Below, piece after piece: positions 1 through 7,832 of a stretch of DNA of 7,876 bases. Source of the stretch: an uncultured Senegalimassilia sp. (GTDB lineage Bacteria; Actinomycetota; Coriobacteriia; Coriobacteriales; Eggerthellaceae). A program made the translations under genes and the position numbers. The stretch covers positions 1 through 7,876 of the forward strand of contig CALEWN010000299.1 of assembly GCA_937925385.1 (NCBI GenBank), written 5' to 3'. Numbering within the stretch: position 1 is the first letter of the stretch; every line of letters begins with the position of its first letter. The notes beneath the pieces are model-generated. The model searched no databases and was not told the origin of the DNA. It saw only the letters and a list, made by a program, of their open reading frames with translations.

Positions 1-2384
<2,384 letters not shown>

Positions 2385-2393
2385 GAGGCTTTT

Positions 2394-2400
2394 CCTCCTT
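2394..2400 (-). promoter_or_regulatory. Ribosome binding site of rpoB
   Basis: On the minus strand AAGGAGG is a full match to the anti-Shine-Dalgarno complement. It lies 9 nt before the GTG start codon. It decides the GTG start of rpoB over internal ATG codons further in. Confidence 0.9.
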
Positions 2401-2440
2401 CAGGTGCATCCGCAAAACTGCGAAAAAGTTGCAATTTGCT

Positions 2441-2469
2441 AGAATACGACGAAATGTCAAGCCCGTCAA
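2441..2469 (-). promoter_or_regulatory. Probable sigma-70-type promoter of rpoB
   Basis: Read on the minus strand, a -35 box TTGACG (2464-2469) and a -10 box TATTCT (2441-2446) are separated by exactly 17 bp. This predicts a transcript start near 2434 and a leader of about 50 nt before the GTG. An A/T-rich stretch (GAAAAAATT) lies just upstream of the -35 box, in the place of an UP element. A second, perfect TTGACA sits at 2455-2460, but its proper spacing would put the -10 at AAATTG, which is poor, so the TTGACG/TATTCT pair is preferred. The match is by eye against consensus; no transcript data are available. Confidence 0.65.
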
Positions 2470-2581
2470 GGAATTTTTTCACGAGCTGTGGAAATTTGTT
2501 GGTTTTCGCCGCCTCACCTGGGGAAACGCAGATATGACTTTTCTCGTGCGGAAGGCATTCTAGCACGGCAGGCGGCATGGG

Positions 2582-2714
2582 GCGTCGGCGATGCCGATTC
2601 CGGCGGCGCCGGCAGCCTGCGTCCCACCGCGGTCGCGGTGATGCCTTCGCCGGCGGAGAATCGCCGACGCGGAGCGGCAAGGGCGATTCCCGTAGGCGGC
2701 AGCCAAGCGCTGCC
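2582..2714. repeat. GC-rich REP/cruciform-like block of nested inverted and direct repeats
   Basis: GCGTCGGCGAT (2582-2592) and its exact reverse complement (2660-2670) form 11-bp outer arms. Inside, GCCGGC at 2608-2613 can pair with GCCGGC at 2649-2654, and CACCGC-GGTC-GCGGTG (2625-2640) forms the tip. To the right, GGCAGC (2698-2703) and GCTGCC (2709-2714) form another 6-bp hairpin. CGATTCC followed by GGCAGCC occurs twice in direct orientation (2595-2617 and 2684-2704). The arrangement recalls REP/BIME-type intergenic palindromes, but whether it is dispersed in the genome cannot be seen from one copy. Confidence 0.6.
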
Positions 2715-2750
2715 CGCGCTTCGCCTTATATGGTATCCGCCTGCTTGGGG

Positions 2751-2779
2751 TTGTTCCCCGACTTGACTCCAAGTAGTAT
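2751..2779 (+). promoter_or_regulatory. Possible promoter of the yfhO-like gene
   Basis: TTGTTC (2751-2756) and TAGTAT (2774-2779) are 17 bp apart, with a good -10 and a half-matching -35. Transcription would begin near 2786, leaving a leader of about 43 nt. The -35 is the centre of an inverted repeat (GGGG-TTGTT-CCCC, 2747-2759), and ACTTG-ACTC-CAAGT (2761-2774) touches the -10. These are candidate operator-like sites. A closer -35 match, TTGACT (2763-2768), has no -10 at usable spacing. This is a consensus judgement only. Confidence 0.4.
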
Positions 2780-2784
2780 CGACT

Positions 2785-2823
2785 GCGGCCCCTCGAAGGG
2801 CCGCTACCCGAAAGGACCCTTTC
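2785..2823 (+). promoter_or_regulatory. Leader hairpins upstream of the yfhO-like start codon
   Basis: GCGGCCC-CTCGAA-GGGCCGC (2785-2804) is a 7-bp all-GC stem close to the predicted transcript start. It is followed by GAAAG-GACC-CTTTC (2810-2823), a 5-bp stem with a tetraloop. The second stem contains AAAGGA (2811-2816), the only Shine-Dalgarno-like sequence before the ATG at 2829. Ribosome access could therefore depend on opening it. No U-run follows, so these are not intrinsic terminators. The stems are visible; a regulatory role is inferred. Confidence 0.45.
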
Positions 2824-2828
2824 CTTCT

Positions 2829-5741
2829 ATGGACATCGCTCGCAACGCCGATAAGGCCCGGCGTCCCGCGCTCCGCGCGTGGGCGTCGCCTGCCATATGC
2901 TACGCCTCCGCCCTTGCCATCCCGTTCGCCATACTGCTTGTCACGTTCGCCCTGCTGGGCATCTACCCGTTCGGCGACGTGTCGGTGATGGTGCACGACA
3001 TGCCGGTGCAATACGCCGATTACTTCGGGTGGCTCATCCAGGTGATGCACGGGGAAGGCAACCTGCTGTACAGCAACGCCGCCGGTCTTGGCGGCGGCAT
3101 GTTCAGCCTGTTCACCTATTATCTGTCGAGCCCCTTCAATCTGCTAGCGTGGTTTTTCACACCCGAAACCGTGCCGCAGCTGCTCTCGTGGCTTACGCTG
3201 CTGAAGATACCGGCCTGCGCGGCGGCGTGCCTGGGCTTTCTGCGCGGGCGCTTTCTGGCCCCCGAGGCGGCCACCTGGCGCGAGGCGCGCGCCCTGGCCG
3301 CGGCGGCGCCGGCGACGAGCCAGGGGGCGCTGGTGCTGCTGTCCTGCGCCTATGCGCTTTCCTCCTATGTTTTAGGCTACGCCAGCAACATCATGTGGCT
3401 TGACGGCGTGATCATGGCGCCGTGCGCGCTGCTGGGCGTATGGCGCCTTGTGCAGCGCCGCGTATGCGCCGGCCTGTTCGCCGCGGCGGCGGGCGCCATC
3501 TGGTTCAACTGGTACACGGGATATATGGTGTGCCTGTTGTGCGTGCTGTACTTCCTGTACGAGCTGGCGCGCCGCGCCGAGCTGCGCGGGCGGCGCCTGC
3601 GATGCTGCGTGCGCTTCGCCGCCACCATGGCGCTTGCCGTGGGCGCCGGGATAGCGGTGCTGCTGCCCACGGCGCTGTCGCTTTTGGGCGGCAAGGGCGC
3701 GCACGCAGGGCTTTCGGCTATTCTCGAAGGAGAGCTTTTCGCCCGCAACCCCCTAAGCTTACCCGATCTGTTCTGCATCGGTACCACGCCCGGCATCACC
3801 ACGCAGGCCAGCCGACCCGCCATGGTGATTTCGGCGTTCGCTCTTGTGGGCGCGGGCACGTTTTTCGCCAACAAGGCCATCGCCGTGCGCGATCGCGTGG
3901 CGGGCGGCGCGTTCGCCGGCTTCATGCTTGCAAGCCTTGTCCTGCCAGCGCTTACCACCATTTGGGCCGGGTTCGTGCCCGAAAGCTCGTACACCAACCG
4001 CAACGGGTTCGCCATCCTGCTGGTGCTGGTCATGCTGGCAGCCGAAAGCCTGCTTGCGCTGCGCCGCATGCCTGCGCGAACCGCCGGCGTGCGCGCGGCC
4101 GTCGGCGGCGGCATCGTGCTAGCCGCCTTTGCCGTATCCGCGGCGTTTCTGCGGTTCGTGAAGCATGCACTGCCGCAGAAAGACGAGCTTGTCATCCTTG
4201 AGTGCCTTTTGCTAGCAGGCTTCACCGTACTGATAGCCGCCTTGGCGCTTGCCGGGAAGGCGACCGAGGGCGATGAGCAGACGCACACCGCGGCCAAGCG
4301 TGCCGCTGCGCCCAAAGCCGCGACCTGCGCGCTGTGCGCGCTTCTGGTAGCGGCGTTCGTGGGCGAGCAGGCCTTCGACGCCCAAGCGCAGCTAAGGAAA
4401 TGCATCTATTCCGTCAGCAGCTATGCCGAGGACCTGACCAGCCTTGAGGACACGTACTCCACGCTCAGCGCGGGGCAGGACGGCTTCGTGCGCGTGGGCA
4501 ACACCAGCGCCTACTGGAGCAATGGCGGGAAGGGCGGCGGCAAGGACAACGGCCCGGACAACATGGCGCTCATGCTGGCGTACAGCACCTTCGACCACTA
4601 CTCCTCCACGCAGGAATCGCGCATCCAAGAGCTGCTGCGCAACCTGGGCTACAGCAAGGTCACGCCGTTCGGCACCTACTATATGAGCCCGAACACCGTC
4701 GCCGATGCGCTGCTCGGCGTCACCAACATCATCGAAAACGGGCAGCCGGCGGCTGCGCAGGCCGACGACTCCGCCGTGCCGCGCGGCAGCTGGCGCGCCT
4801 GGCGCAACCAGCTTGCGCTGCCGCTTGGCTGGGGAACCACGGGAACCACCCAGGTAAGCTGGGGCGATGACCCCTTCGCGAACCAGGCGGCCATGCTCGC
4901 CGACGCGGCCGGGCTTGACGAGAACGCTGCCGATGACCTGTTCACCGCCCCGGATGTACGCGATGCGGACGAGTCCGAGACCGCCGGCGCGAACGCAGCT
5001 GCCGACGGGAACGCGGACGCAAACAGCTCCGCTGGCGCCGCCGCCGACGGCGCCGACGCCAGCAGGCAGTTCGCCATCACGACGCGAACCGACGGGCCGC
5101 TGCTGCTGTTCTTCCCCACCTTGTACCTGGACGATATCTACTACGAGGGCGGCATCGCCTGCAGCTTGAGCGTCGATGGCGCCGAGATGCAGACCATCGG
5201 ACGGCGCGGGTCCTGCAACATCGTGTACGCTGGCACCGTTTCCGCAGGTCAAACGGTCACTGTGAAGCTGACGCCCGCCAACACGGCGCAGGTCGCCTTC
5301 CACGATGACGGCTCCACGACCACCGTTGACGAAGCCCTGTACCAGCCAAGTGCCGAAGCGGTGGTCAAGGCCCAGGTGCTTGATCTGAACGACCTGCAAA
5401 ACCAGCTGTCGCGCGTTGATTCCGCCGGATTTGTGCTGACCACGTACGAAAACGGGCGAATCGCAGCCACGTTCGCCGCCGCGCAGGACGAAACGCTCGT
5501 AGTCAGCCAGCCCTACGAGGACGGCTGGACCGCCACGGTCAACGGCCAACCCGTCGAGCTGCAGACGGCCTACGACGGGCTGATGGGGATACCGGTGCAA
5601 ACCGGTGACAACGTCATCGAGCTGCGCTACTTCACGCCCGGACTTGTCCCTGGCGCGGTTGTGGGCATTGCGTCCGTTACACTGTTCGCCGTATGGCGCA
5701 TAGCGGCGCGCAGGCGTAGCATGTCGCATGATGGCAAATAA
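2829..5741 (+). CDS. YfhO family multi-pass membrane protein, probable GT-C-type glycosyltransferase
   Basis: The product is a 970-residue integral membrane protein. After a short basic N-terminus, helix 1 (about residues 22-46) leads into IYPFGDVSVMVHDMPVQY. This is the first extracytoplasmic loop with Asp50, Asp57 and Gln61, matching the YfhO pattern of a loop acid near helix 1 in GT-C enzymes. Conserved-looking GLGGG (86-90) and SPFN (101-104) follow, then about ten more hydrophobic segments up to residue 515. A large soluble part (about 515-935), presumably outside the cell, precedes the last helix (about 938-960) and a basic tail. Within it lies an Ala/Asp/Gly/Asn-rich acidic stretch (about 691-745). 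In Bacillus, YfhO transfers GlcNAc from an undecaprenyl carrier to lipoteichoic acid; the acceptor here is unknown. ATG 2829 is chosen because it comes just before helix 1; its ribosome site AAAGGA is weak and 12 nt away. It is probably co-transcribed with the glycosyltransferase 87 nt downstream. Confidence 0.88.
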   Translation: MDIARNADKARRPALRAWASPAICYASALAIPFAILLVTFALLGIYPFGDVSVMVHDMPVQYADYFGWLIQVMHGEGNLLYSNAAGLGGGMFSLFTYYLSSPFNLLAWFFTPETVPQLLSWLTLLKIPACAAACLGFLRGRFLAPEAATWREARALAAAAPATSQGALVLLSCAYALSSYVLGYASNIMWLDGVIMAPCALLGVWRLVQRRVCAGLFAAAAGAIWFNWYTGYMVCLLCVLYFLYELARRAELRGRRLRCCVRFAATMALAVGAGIAVLLPTALSLLGGKGAHAGLSAILEGELFARNPLSLPDLFCIGTTPGITTQASRPAMVISAFALVGAGTFFANKAIAVRDRVAGGAFAGFMLASLVLPALTTIWAGFVPESSYTNRNGFAILLVLVMLAAESLLALRRMPARTAGVRAAVGGGIVLAAFAVSAAFLRFVKHALPQKDELVILECLLLAGFTVLIAALALAGKATEGDEQTHTAAKRAAAPKAATCALCALLVAAFVGEQAFDAQAQLRKCIYSVSSYAEDLTSLEDTYSTLSAGQDGFVRVGNTSAYWSNGGKGGGKDNGPDNMALMLAYSTFDHYSSTQESRIQELLRNLGYSKVTPFGTYYMSPNTVADALLGVTNIIENGQPAAAQADDSAVPRGSWRAWRNQLALPLGWGTTGTTQVSWGDDPFANQAAMLADAAGLDENAADDLFTAPDVRDADESETAGANAAADGNADANSSAGAAADGADASRQFAITTRTDGPLLLFFPTLYLDDIYYEGGIACSLSVDGAEMQTIGRRGSCNIVYAGTVSAGQTVTVKLTPANTAQVAFHDDGSTTTVDEALYQPSAEAVVKAQVLDLNDLQNQLSRVDSAGFVLTTYENGRIAATFAAAQDETLVVSQPYEDGWTATVNGQPVELQTAYDGLMGIPVQTGDNVIELRYFTPGLVPGAVVGIASVTLFAVWRIAARRRSMSHDGK
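4899..5063 (+). repeat. Low-complexity Ala/Asp/Gly/Asn-rich coding segment with imperfect internal repeat
   Basis: Codons for residues 691-745 of the YfhO-like protein are dominated by Ala, Asp, Gly, Asn and Ser with several Glu. NAAADGNADANSS is followed at once by an imperfect copy, GAAADGADAS, in DNA made of GCC/GAC/GGC triplets. The segment separates two folded parts of the outer domain and is probably a flexible acidic linker prone to slippage. Confidence 0.65.
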
Positions 5742-5828
5742 TCGAGCGGTTAGCTCGGGTACGCCTTGCAAAACGACGCCGCACCCGGCATAAGGGAAGC
5801 GACGACAACGCTAGATTGGAACGAACAC
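5742..5828 (+). other. Short gap between the yfhO-like gene and the glycosyltransferase
   Basis: This 87-bp spacer has a small hairpin CGAGC-GGTTA-GCTCG (5743-5757) right after the stop codon but no T-run, so transcription probably reads through. A weak promoter-like pair, TTGCAA (5766-5771) and CATAAG (5789-5794) with 17 bp between, could give extra expression of the second gene. That is doubtful. Confidence 0.4.
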
Positions 5829-6791
5829 ATGAGCGATGCCCTGTACGACCTGACGCTGGTGGTCCCCTGCTACAACGAGGCGGATAACATCCCGCTGTTC
5901 TACAAAACGGCCACCGAGTGCCTTGAACAAGCGGGTGTGGGCGTCGAAATCGTGTTCGTGAACGACGGCAGCCAGGACGGCACCGCGCAGCTTTTGCGGC
6001 GCGTGGTGGAGTCCGCACGTGGGAAGCACGCCGTGCAGGCCATCGACTTCTCGCGCAACTTCGGCAAGGAATCGGCGCTGTACGCAGGCATGCAGGCAGC
6101 GCGCGGCAATAACATCTGCCTTATCGACGCCGACATGCAGCAAACGCCCCACGACGCGCTGCGCATGTACCGCCTGCTCATGGAGAACGCCGACGTCGAT
6201 TGCGTGGCTGCGTGCCAGGTCGACCGCAAGGAAGGCTTCGTGCTGAAACTGTTCAAGCGCGCGTTCTACCGCACGTTCAACGGCATGGCCGACGACATCT
6301 CCATCCCCGCAAACGTCAGCGATTTCCGCGTGTTCCGCCGCTCCGTGCGCGATGCGCTGCTCGCGCTGCCCGAGCGCGAGCGCTTCAGCAAGGGCCTGTT
6401 CGCCTGGATCGGCTTCAACACGCTCGAGATCCCCTACGAGGCCGAGCAGCGCGCCGCCGGCACCAGCAAATGGTCGTTCAAGAAGCTGTTCCGCTACGCT
6501 GCCACGGGCATCTTCGGGTTCACCACCTGGCCGCTCAAAATCGCGGTATGGCTTGGCAGCCTCTGCTCCATTGCGGCGGTGATATACCTGCTGTCGGTAC
6601 TGGCCGAGTACCTGCTGTACGGAACGGACGCCCCGGGCTACCCCACGCTGGCATGCCTGATCCTGCTGTTCGGCGGCCTGCAGCTGGCGGTACTGGGAGT
6701 GATCGGCGAGTATCTGGGCCGCGACTACATCGAGAACAAGCGCCGCCCCATCTACCTGGCAAAAGAGCACCTGGACAGCACAAAGGAATAA
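5829..6791 (+). CDS. CsbB/GtrB/DPM1-like polyprenyl-phosphate glycosyltransferase (GT family 2)
   Basis: This 320-residue enzyme is predicted to move a sugar from a nucleotide donor to undecaprenyl phosphate on the cytoplasmic face of the membrane. The GT-A domain shows LVVPCYNEADN (10-20), the donor-binding VNDGSQDGT (Asp46) and the metal-binding Asp-Ala-Asp at 100-102. DFRVFRR (165-171) and GLFAWIGF follow. The donor motif reads DADMQQTP, where many relatives have DADLQDPP. R-A-A-G-T-S-K-W (208-215) starts the amphipathic segment before two membrane helices (about 233-259 and 272-293). The C-terminus, GEYLGRDYIENKRRP, is typical of the family. ATG 5829 is chosen because the N-terminus then matches relatives; its ribosome site TTGGA is weak (8 nt spacing). 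A TTG at 5766 would add 21 residues with no similarity. Next to a YfhO-like gene, it is most like CsbB/GtlA. The sugar cannot be read from sequence; a dolichol-mannose-type or GtrB-type role is the alternative. Confidence 0.92.
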   Translation: MSDALYDLTLVVPCYNEADNIPLFYKTATECLEQAGVGVEIVFVNDGSQDGTAQLLRRVVESARGKHAVQAIDFSRNFGKESALYAGMQAARGNNICLIDADMQQTPHDALRMYRLLMENADVDCVAACQVDRKEGFVLKLFKRAFYRTFNGMADDISIPANVSDFRVFRRSVRDALLALPERERFSKGLFAWIGFNTLEIPYEAEQRAAGTSKWSFKKLFRYAATGIFGFTTWPLKIAVWLGSLCSIAAVIYLLSVLAEYLLYGTDAPGYPTLACLILLFGGLQLAVLGVIGEYLGRDYIENKRRPIYLAKEHLDSTKE

Positions 6792-6817
6792 GAAAGCGCC
6801 ACGAAGGGGGCGTTTTC
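6792..6817 (+). terminator. Probable intrinsic terminator of the yfhO-like/glycosyltransferase operon
   Basis: GAAAGCGCC (6792-6800) pairs with GGCGTTTTC (6809-6817) in a 9-bp stem with one G-U pair and an 8-nt loop. It begins one base after the stop codon. The TTTT lies inside the distal arm and is followed by GTT rather than a clean U-run. It is thus a moderate terminator by sequence, but well placed. Confidence 0.65.
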
Positions 6818-6913
6818 GTTCGCGGACGCGCCCGGGTTCGCCCATGTTTCGGGAACCACTTGGCTGATCTCCCAATGCGAATGATTTGCTGATGCCAAAT
6901 GCCGAACAGAATC

Positions 6914-7062
6914 TTCTGGGCGGTTTTGCAGGTTAAAGTGCACTTTGAAGCAATGCTGACCTGGGGTTTTGTCGACGCAACCGTAAATCTAAGGGTTAAA
7001 ACCACCCAGAACCCGGAACTCATGGCAAAAAATGGCCCCAAAACCTGCAAAACCATCCAGAA
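6914..7062. repeat. 149-bp element bounded by 21-bp near-perfect inverted repeats (MITE-like)
   Basis: The left arm (6914-6934, beginning TTCTGGGCGGTTTTGCAGG) and the right arm (7042-7062) are reverse complements at 19 of 21 positions. The two differences fall together, GC versus AT. A third related unit sits inside: AAAACCACCCAGAAC (6998-7012) matches AAAACCATCCAGAAC (7049-7063) at 14 of 15 bases, in direct orientation 51 bp apart. There is no transposase gene and no clear target duplication at the ends. Its composition and terminal repeats suggest a non-autonomous mobile or dispersed intergenic repeat, or a structured RNA. A single copy cannot separate these. Confidence 0.6.
6935..6946. repeat. 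Perfect 12-bp palindrome
   Basis: AAAGTGCACTTT is its own reverse complement and lies directly inside the left arm of the inverted-repeat element. It could be a dimeric protein-binding site or part of the fold of the element. No function can be assigned. Confidence 0.5.
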
Positions 7063-7088
7063 CTATAGGGGTGAGATCGATTCAAGGA

Positions 7089-7155
7089 CGCCCGCCTGTT
7101 AAAGGGCGACCGCATACAGCAACGGTGATAACCAGGTTGGCGTTATGAATACGCC
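7089..7155. other. Two small hairpins, possible structured RNA
   Basis: CGCCC (7089-7093) pairs with GGGCG (7104-7108) across a 10-nt loop. GGCGT (7139-7143) pairs with ACGCC (7151-7155) across the 7-nt loop TATGAAT. The second resembles a tRNA T-arm in shape, but no tRNA can be built around it. Function unknown. Confidence 0.3.
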
Positions 7156-7180
7156 CAGCGTTCTAAACGACAGACATCCA

Positions 7181-7246
7181 AAACAAAGGTGCCTTGCCTG
7201 AACTTCGCCCGTGATTCGAGCGCGGTTCGGGCAAGGCCCTTTGTTT
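7181..7246 (-). terminator. Long hairpin terminator downstream of the NYN-domain gene (possibly bidirectional)
   Basis: On the plus strand AAACAAAGG (7181-7189) and GCCTTGCC (7191-7198) pair with CCTTTGTTT (7238-7246) and GGCAAGGC (7230-7237). This makes a 17-bp stem with a single bulged T at 7190. Within the 31-nt loop, GAAC (7200-7203) and GTTC (7225-7228) can extend it. On the minus strand the stem ends in TTTGTTTT, 34 bp past the stop codon of the NYN gene, so it fits as that gene's terminator. On the plus strand it ends in TTTGTTT and could also stop transcripts from the left. Confidence 0.75.
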
Positions 7247-7280
7247 CGCGAATCCCTTGGTCAGCTAGTTGGGAAAGTCG

Positions 7281-7832
7281 TTATGCGCCGTCGCGCATGG
7301 CTTTGAGCTTTTCCAGGACGTCCGGTTTAATCCGGTCACCGAGCGTGCGCTTGAGCGCCACCTTCGGCGTTTCGTCGAGGTGCACGTCCTCGTAGTACAT
7401 GCCCACCTCGCGCGAGAACCCGTTTGCCGACATGCGGTCGATGCCGCCGCCGAACACGGTGTCCTGGATGGTGGCGTCGGAGGTGACCACCATGGTTTCC
7501 ACGTTGCGCACGCGCGCGTCGTGGGCCAGCTTCTCAATGACCTTGTCCGCCGAGGTGCCGGCGGGGCTGAACATGATGCGCACACCGCCGATGGTCTCCA
7601 CTTCGCCGGTTGAGAACTGGTTGTCGCCGCCGTCGAACACGATGACGGCCTTGTATTCACGGCCGGCGAAGTTGATGACGTCGTTGATCAGACGCTCGCG
7701 CGCCGTATTGAACGCATCATCGGTATAGTCGGGATGCGCGAACGCCTCTTGGTAACGCGATCCCGAACGCAACACGTTGAAGCCGTCGACGATTAGGAGG
7801 CGCTGACGTCCTGCGGTTCCATTTCCGGTCAT
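7281..7832 (-). CDS. NYN-domain (PIN-like) endoribonuclease of the YacP/Rae1 family
   Basis: The product is 183 residues with one NYN/PIN-like nuclease fold. LLIVDGFNVLRSG carries Asp16 and Asn19, VIVFDGGDN carries Asp67, GTSADKVIEKLAHD carries Asp96, and VVTSDATIQD carries Asp119 and Asp124. These acids are expected to bind the catalytic metal. In Bacillus subtilis the relative Rae1 (YacP) cuts mRNA in the ribosomal A site; the same activity is inferred here, not shown. ATG 7830-7832 is preferred: it has GGTGA 4 nt upstream and puts the first strand near residue 12, as in relatives. A GTG at 7863-7865 would add 11 residues but has only a crowded GGA before it. The length is typical of the family. 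It runs toward rpoB on the same strand but is separated from it by the convergent glycosylation genes and a strong terminator. In Bacillus yacP also lies in the sigH-secE-nusG-rpoB neighbourhood. Confidence 0.88.
   Translation of the reverse strand: MTGNGTAGRQRLLIVDGFNVLRSGSRYQEAFAHPDYTDDAFNTARERLINDVINFAGREYKAVIVFDGGDNQFSTGEVETIGGVRIMFSPAGTSADKVIEKLAHDARVRNVETMVVTSDATIQDTVFGGGIDRMSANGFSREVGMYYEDVHLDETPKVALKRTLGDRIKPDVLEKLKAMRDGA

Larger units (their letters stand above)
2385..2828. other. Divergent intergenic region between rpoB and the yfhO-like gene
   Basis: This 444-bp stretch holds no gene I can support. An in-frame upstream extension of the plus-strand gene exists from 2577, but it would encode an Arg-rich tail made by palindromic DNA and has no ribosome site, so it is not credible. 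From left to right the region contains the rpoB ribosome site and promoter, then a possible extended -10 on the minus strand (TGCTAGAAT, near 2559-2567) with no good -35. It then contains a GC-rich block of nested inverted repeats (2582-2714), the probable plus-strand promoter (2751-2779) and two leader hairpins (2785-2823). The region therefore looks regulatory and structural rather than coding. Confidence 0.75.
6818..7180. other. Noncoding region between the two convergent transcription units
   Basis: This 363-bp stretch has no gene I can support. Short open frames on both strands (for example a 67-codon plus frame from 6899) lack ribosome sites and simply read through the inverted-repeat element. 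The base composition is visibly richer in A/T runs than the flanking genes. It holds the 149-bp inverted-repeat element (6914-7062), a 12-bp perfect palindrome (6935-6946), and two hairpins to the right: CGCCC/GGGCG (7089-7108) and GGCGT/ACGCC (7139-7155). Nothing recognisable was found in 6818-6913. Confidence 0.7.

Noticed and set aside
2559..2567. Extended -10 (TGCTAGAAT) on the minus strand as a second rpoB promoter
   Set aside because: The TG and -10 match well, but there is no -35 at 16-18 bp. The downstream promoter at 2441-2469 is much better, so this is only noted.
2577..2828. An 84-codon N-terminal extension of the YfhO-like protein
   Set aside because: It is translated from palindromic GC-rich DNA into an Arg/Pro-rich stretch, has no ribosome site, and would span the likely promoter. 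The ATG at 2829 starts directly before the first membrane helix.
4392..5771. A 459-codon open frame on the minus strand opposite the yfhO-like gene
   Set aside because: It is antisense to a well-supported membrane protein gene. It is low in recognisable motifs, and its stop-free length follows from GC-rich third positions.
6535..7056. A 173-codon minus-strand frame starting in the inverted-repeat element
   Set aside because: It runs antisense into the end of the glycosyltransferase gene and through its terminator, and it has no ribosome site or recognisable domain.
6899..7102. A 67-codon plus-strand frame through the inverted-repeat element
   Set aside because: It has no Shine-Dalgarno and lies across both terminal repeats, so it is a by-product of the element.
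7081..7170. tRNA-like segment (CTGTTAA like an Asn anticodon loop, plus a T-arm-like GGCGT-TATGAAT-ACGCC)
   Set aside because: The five bases on each side of CTGTTAA do not pair, the T-loop lacks the TTC core, and no 7-bp acceptor stem could be found.
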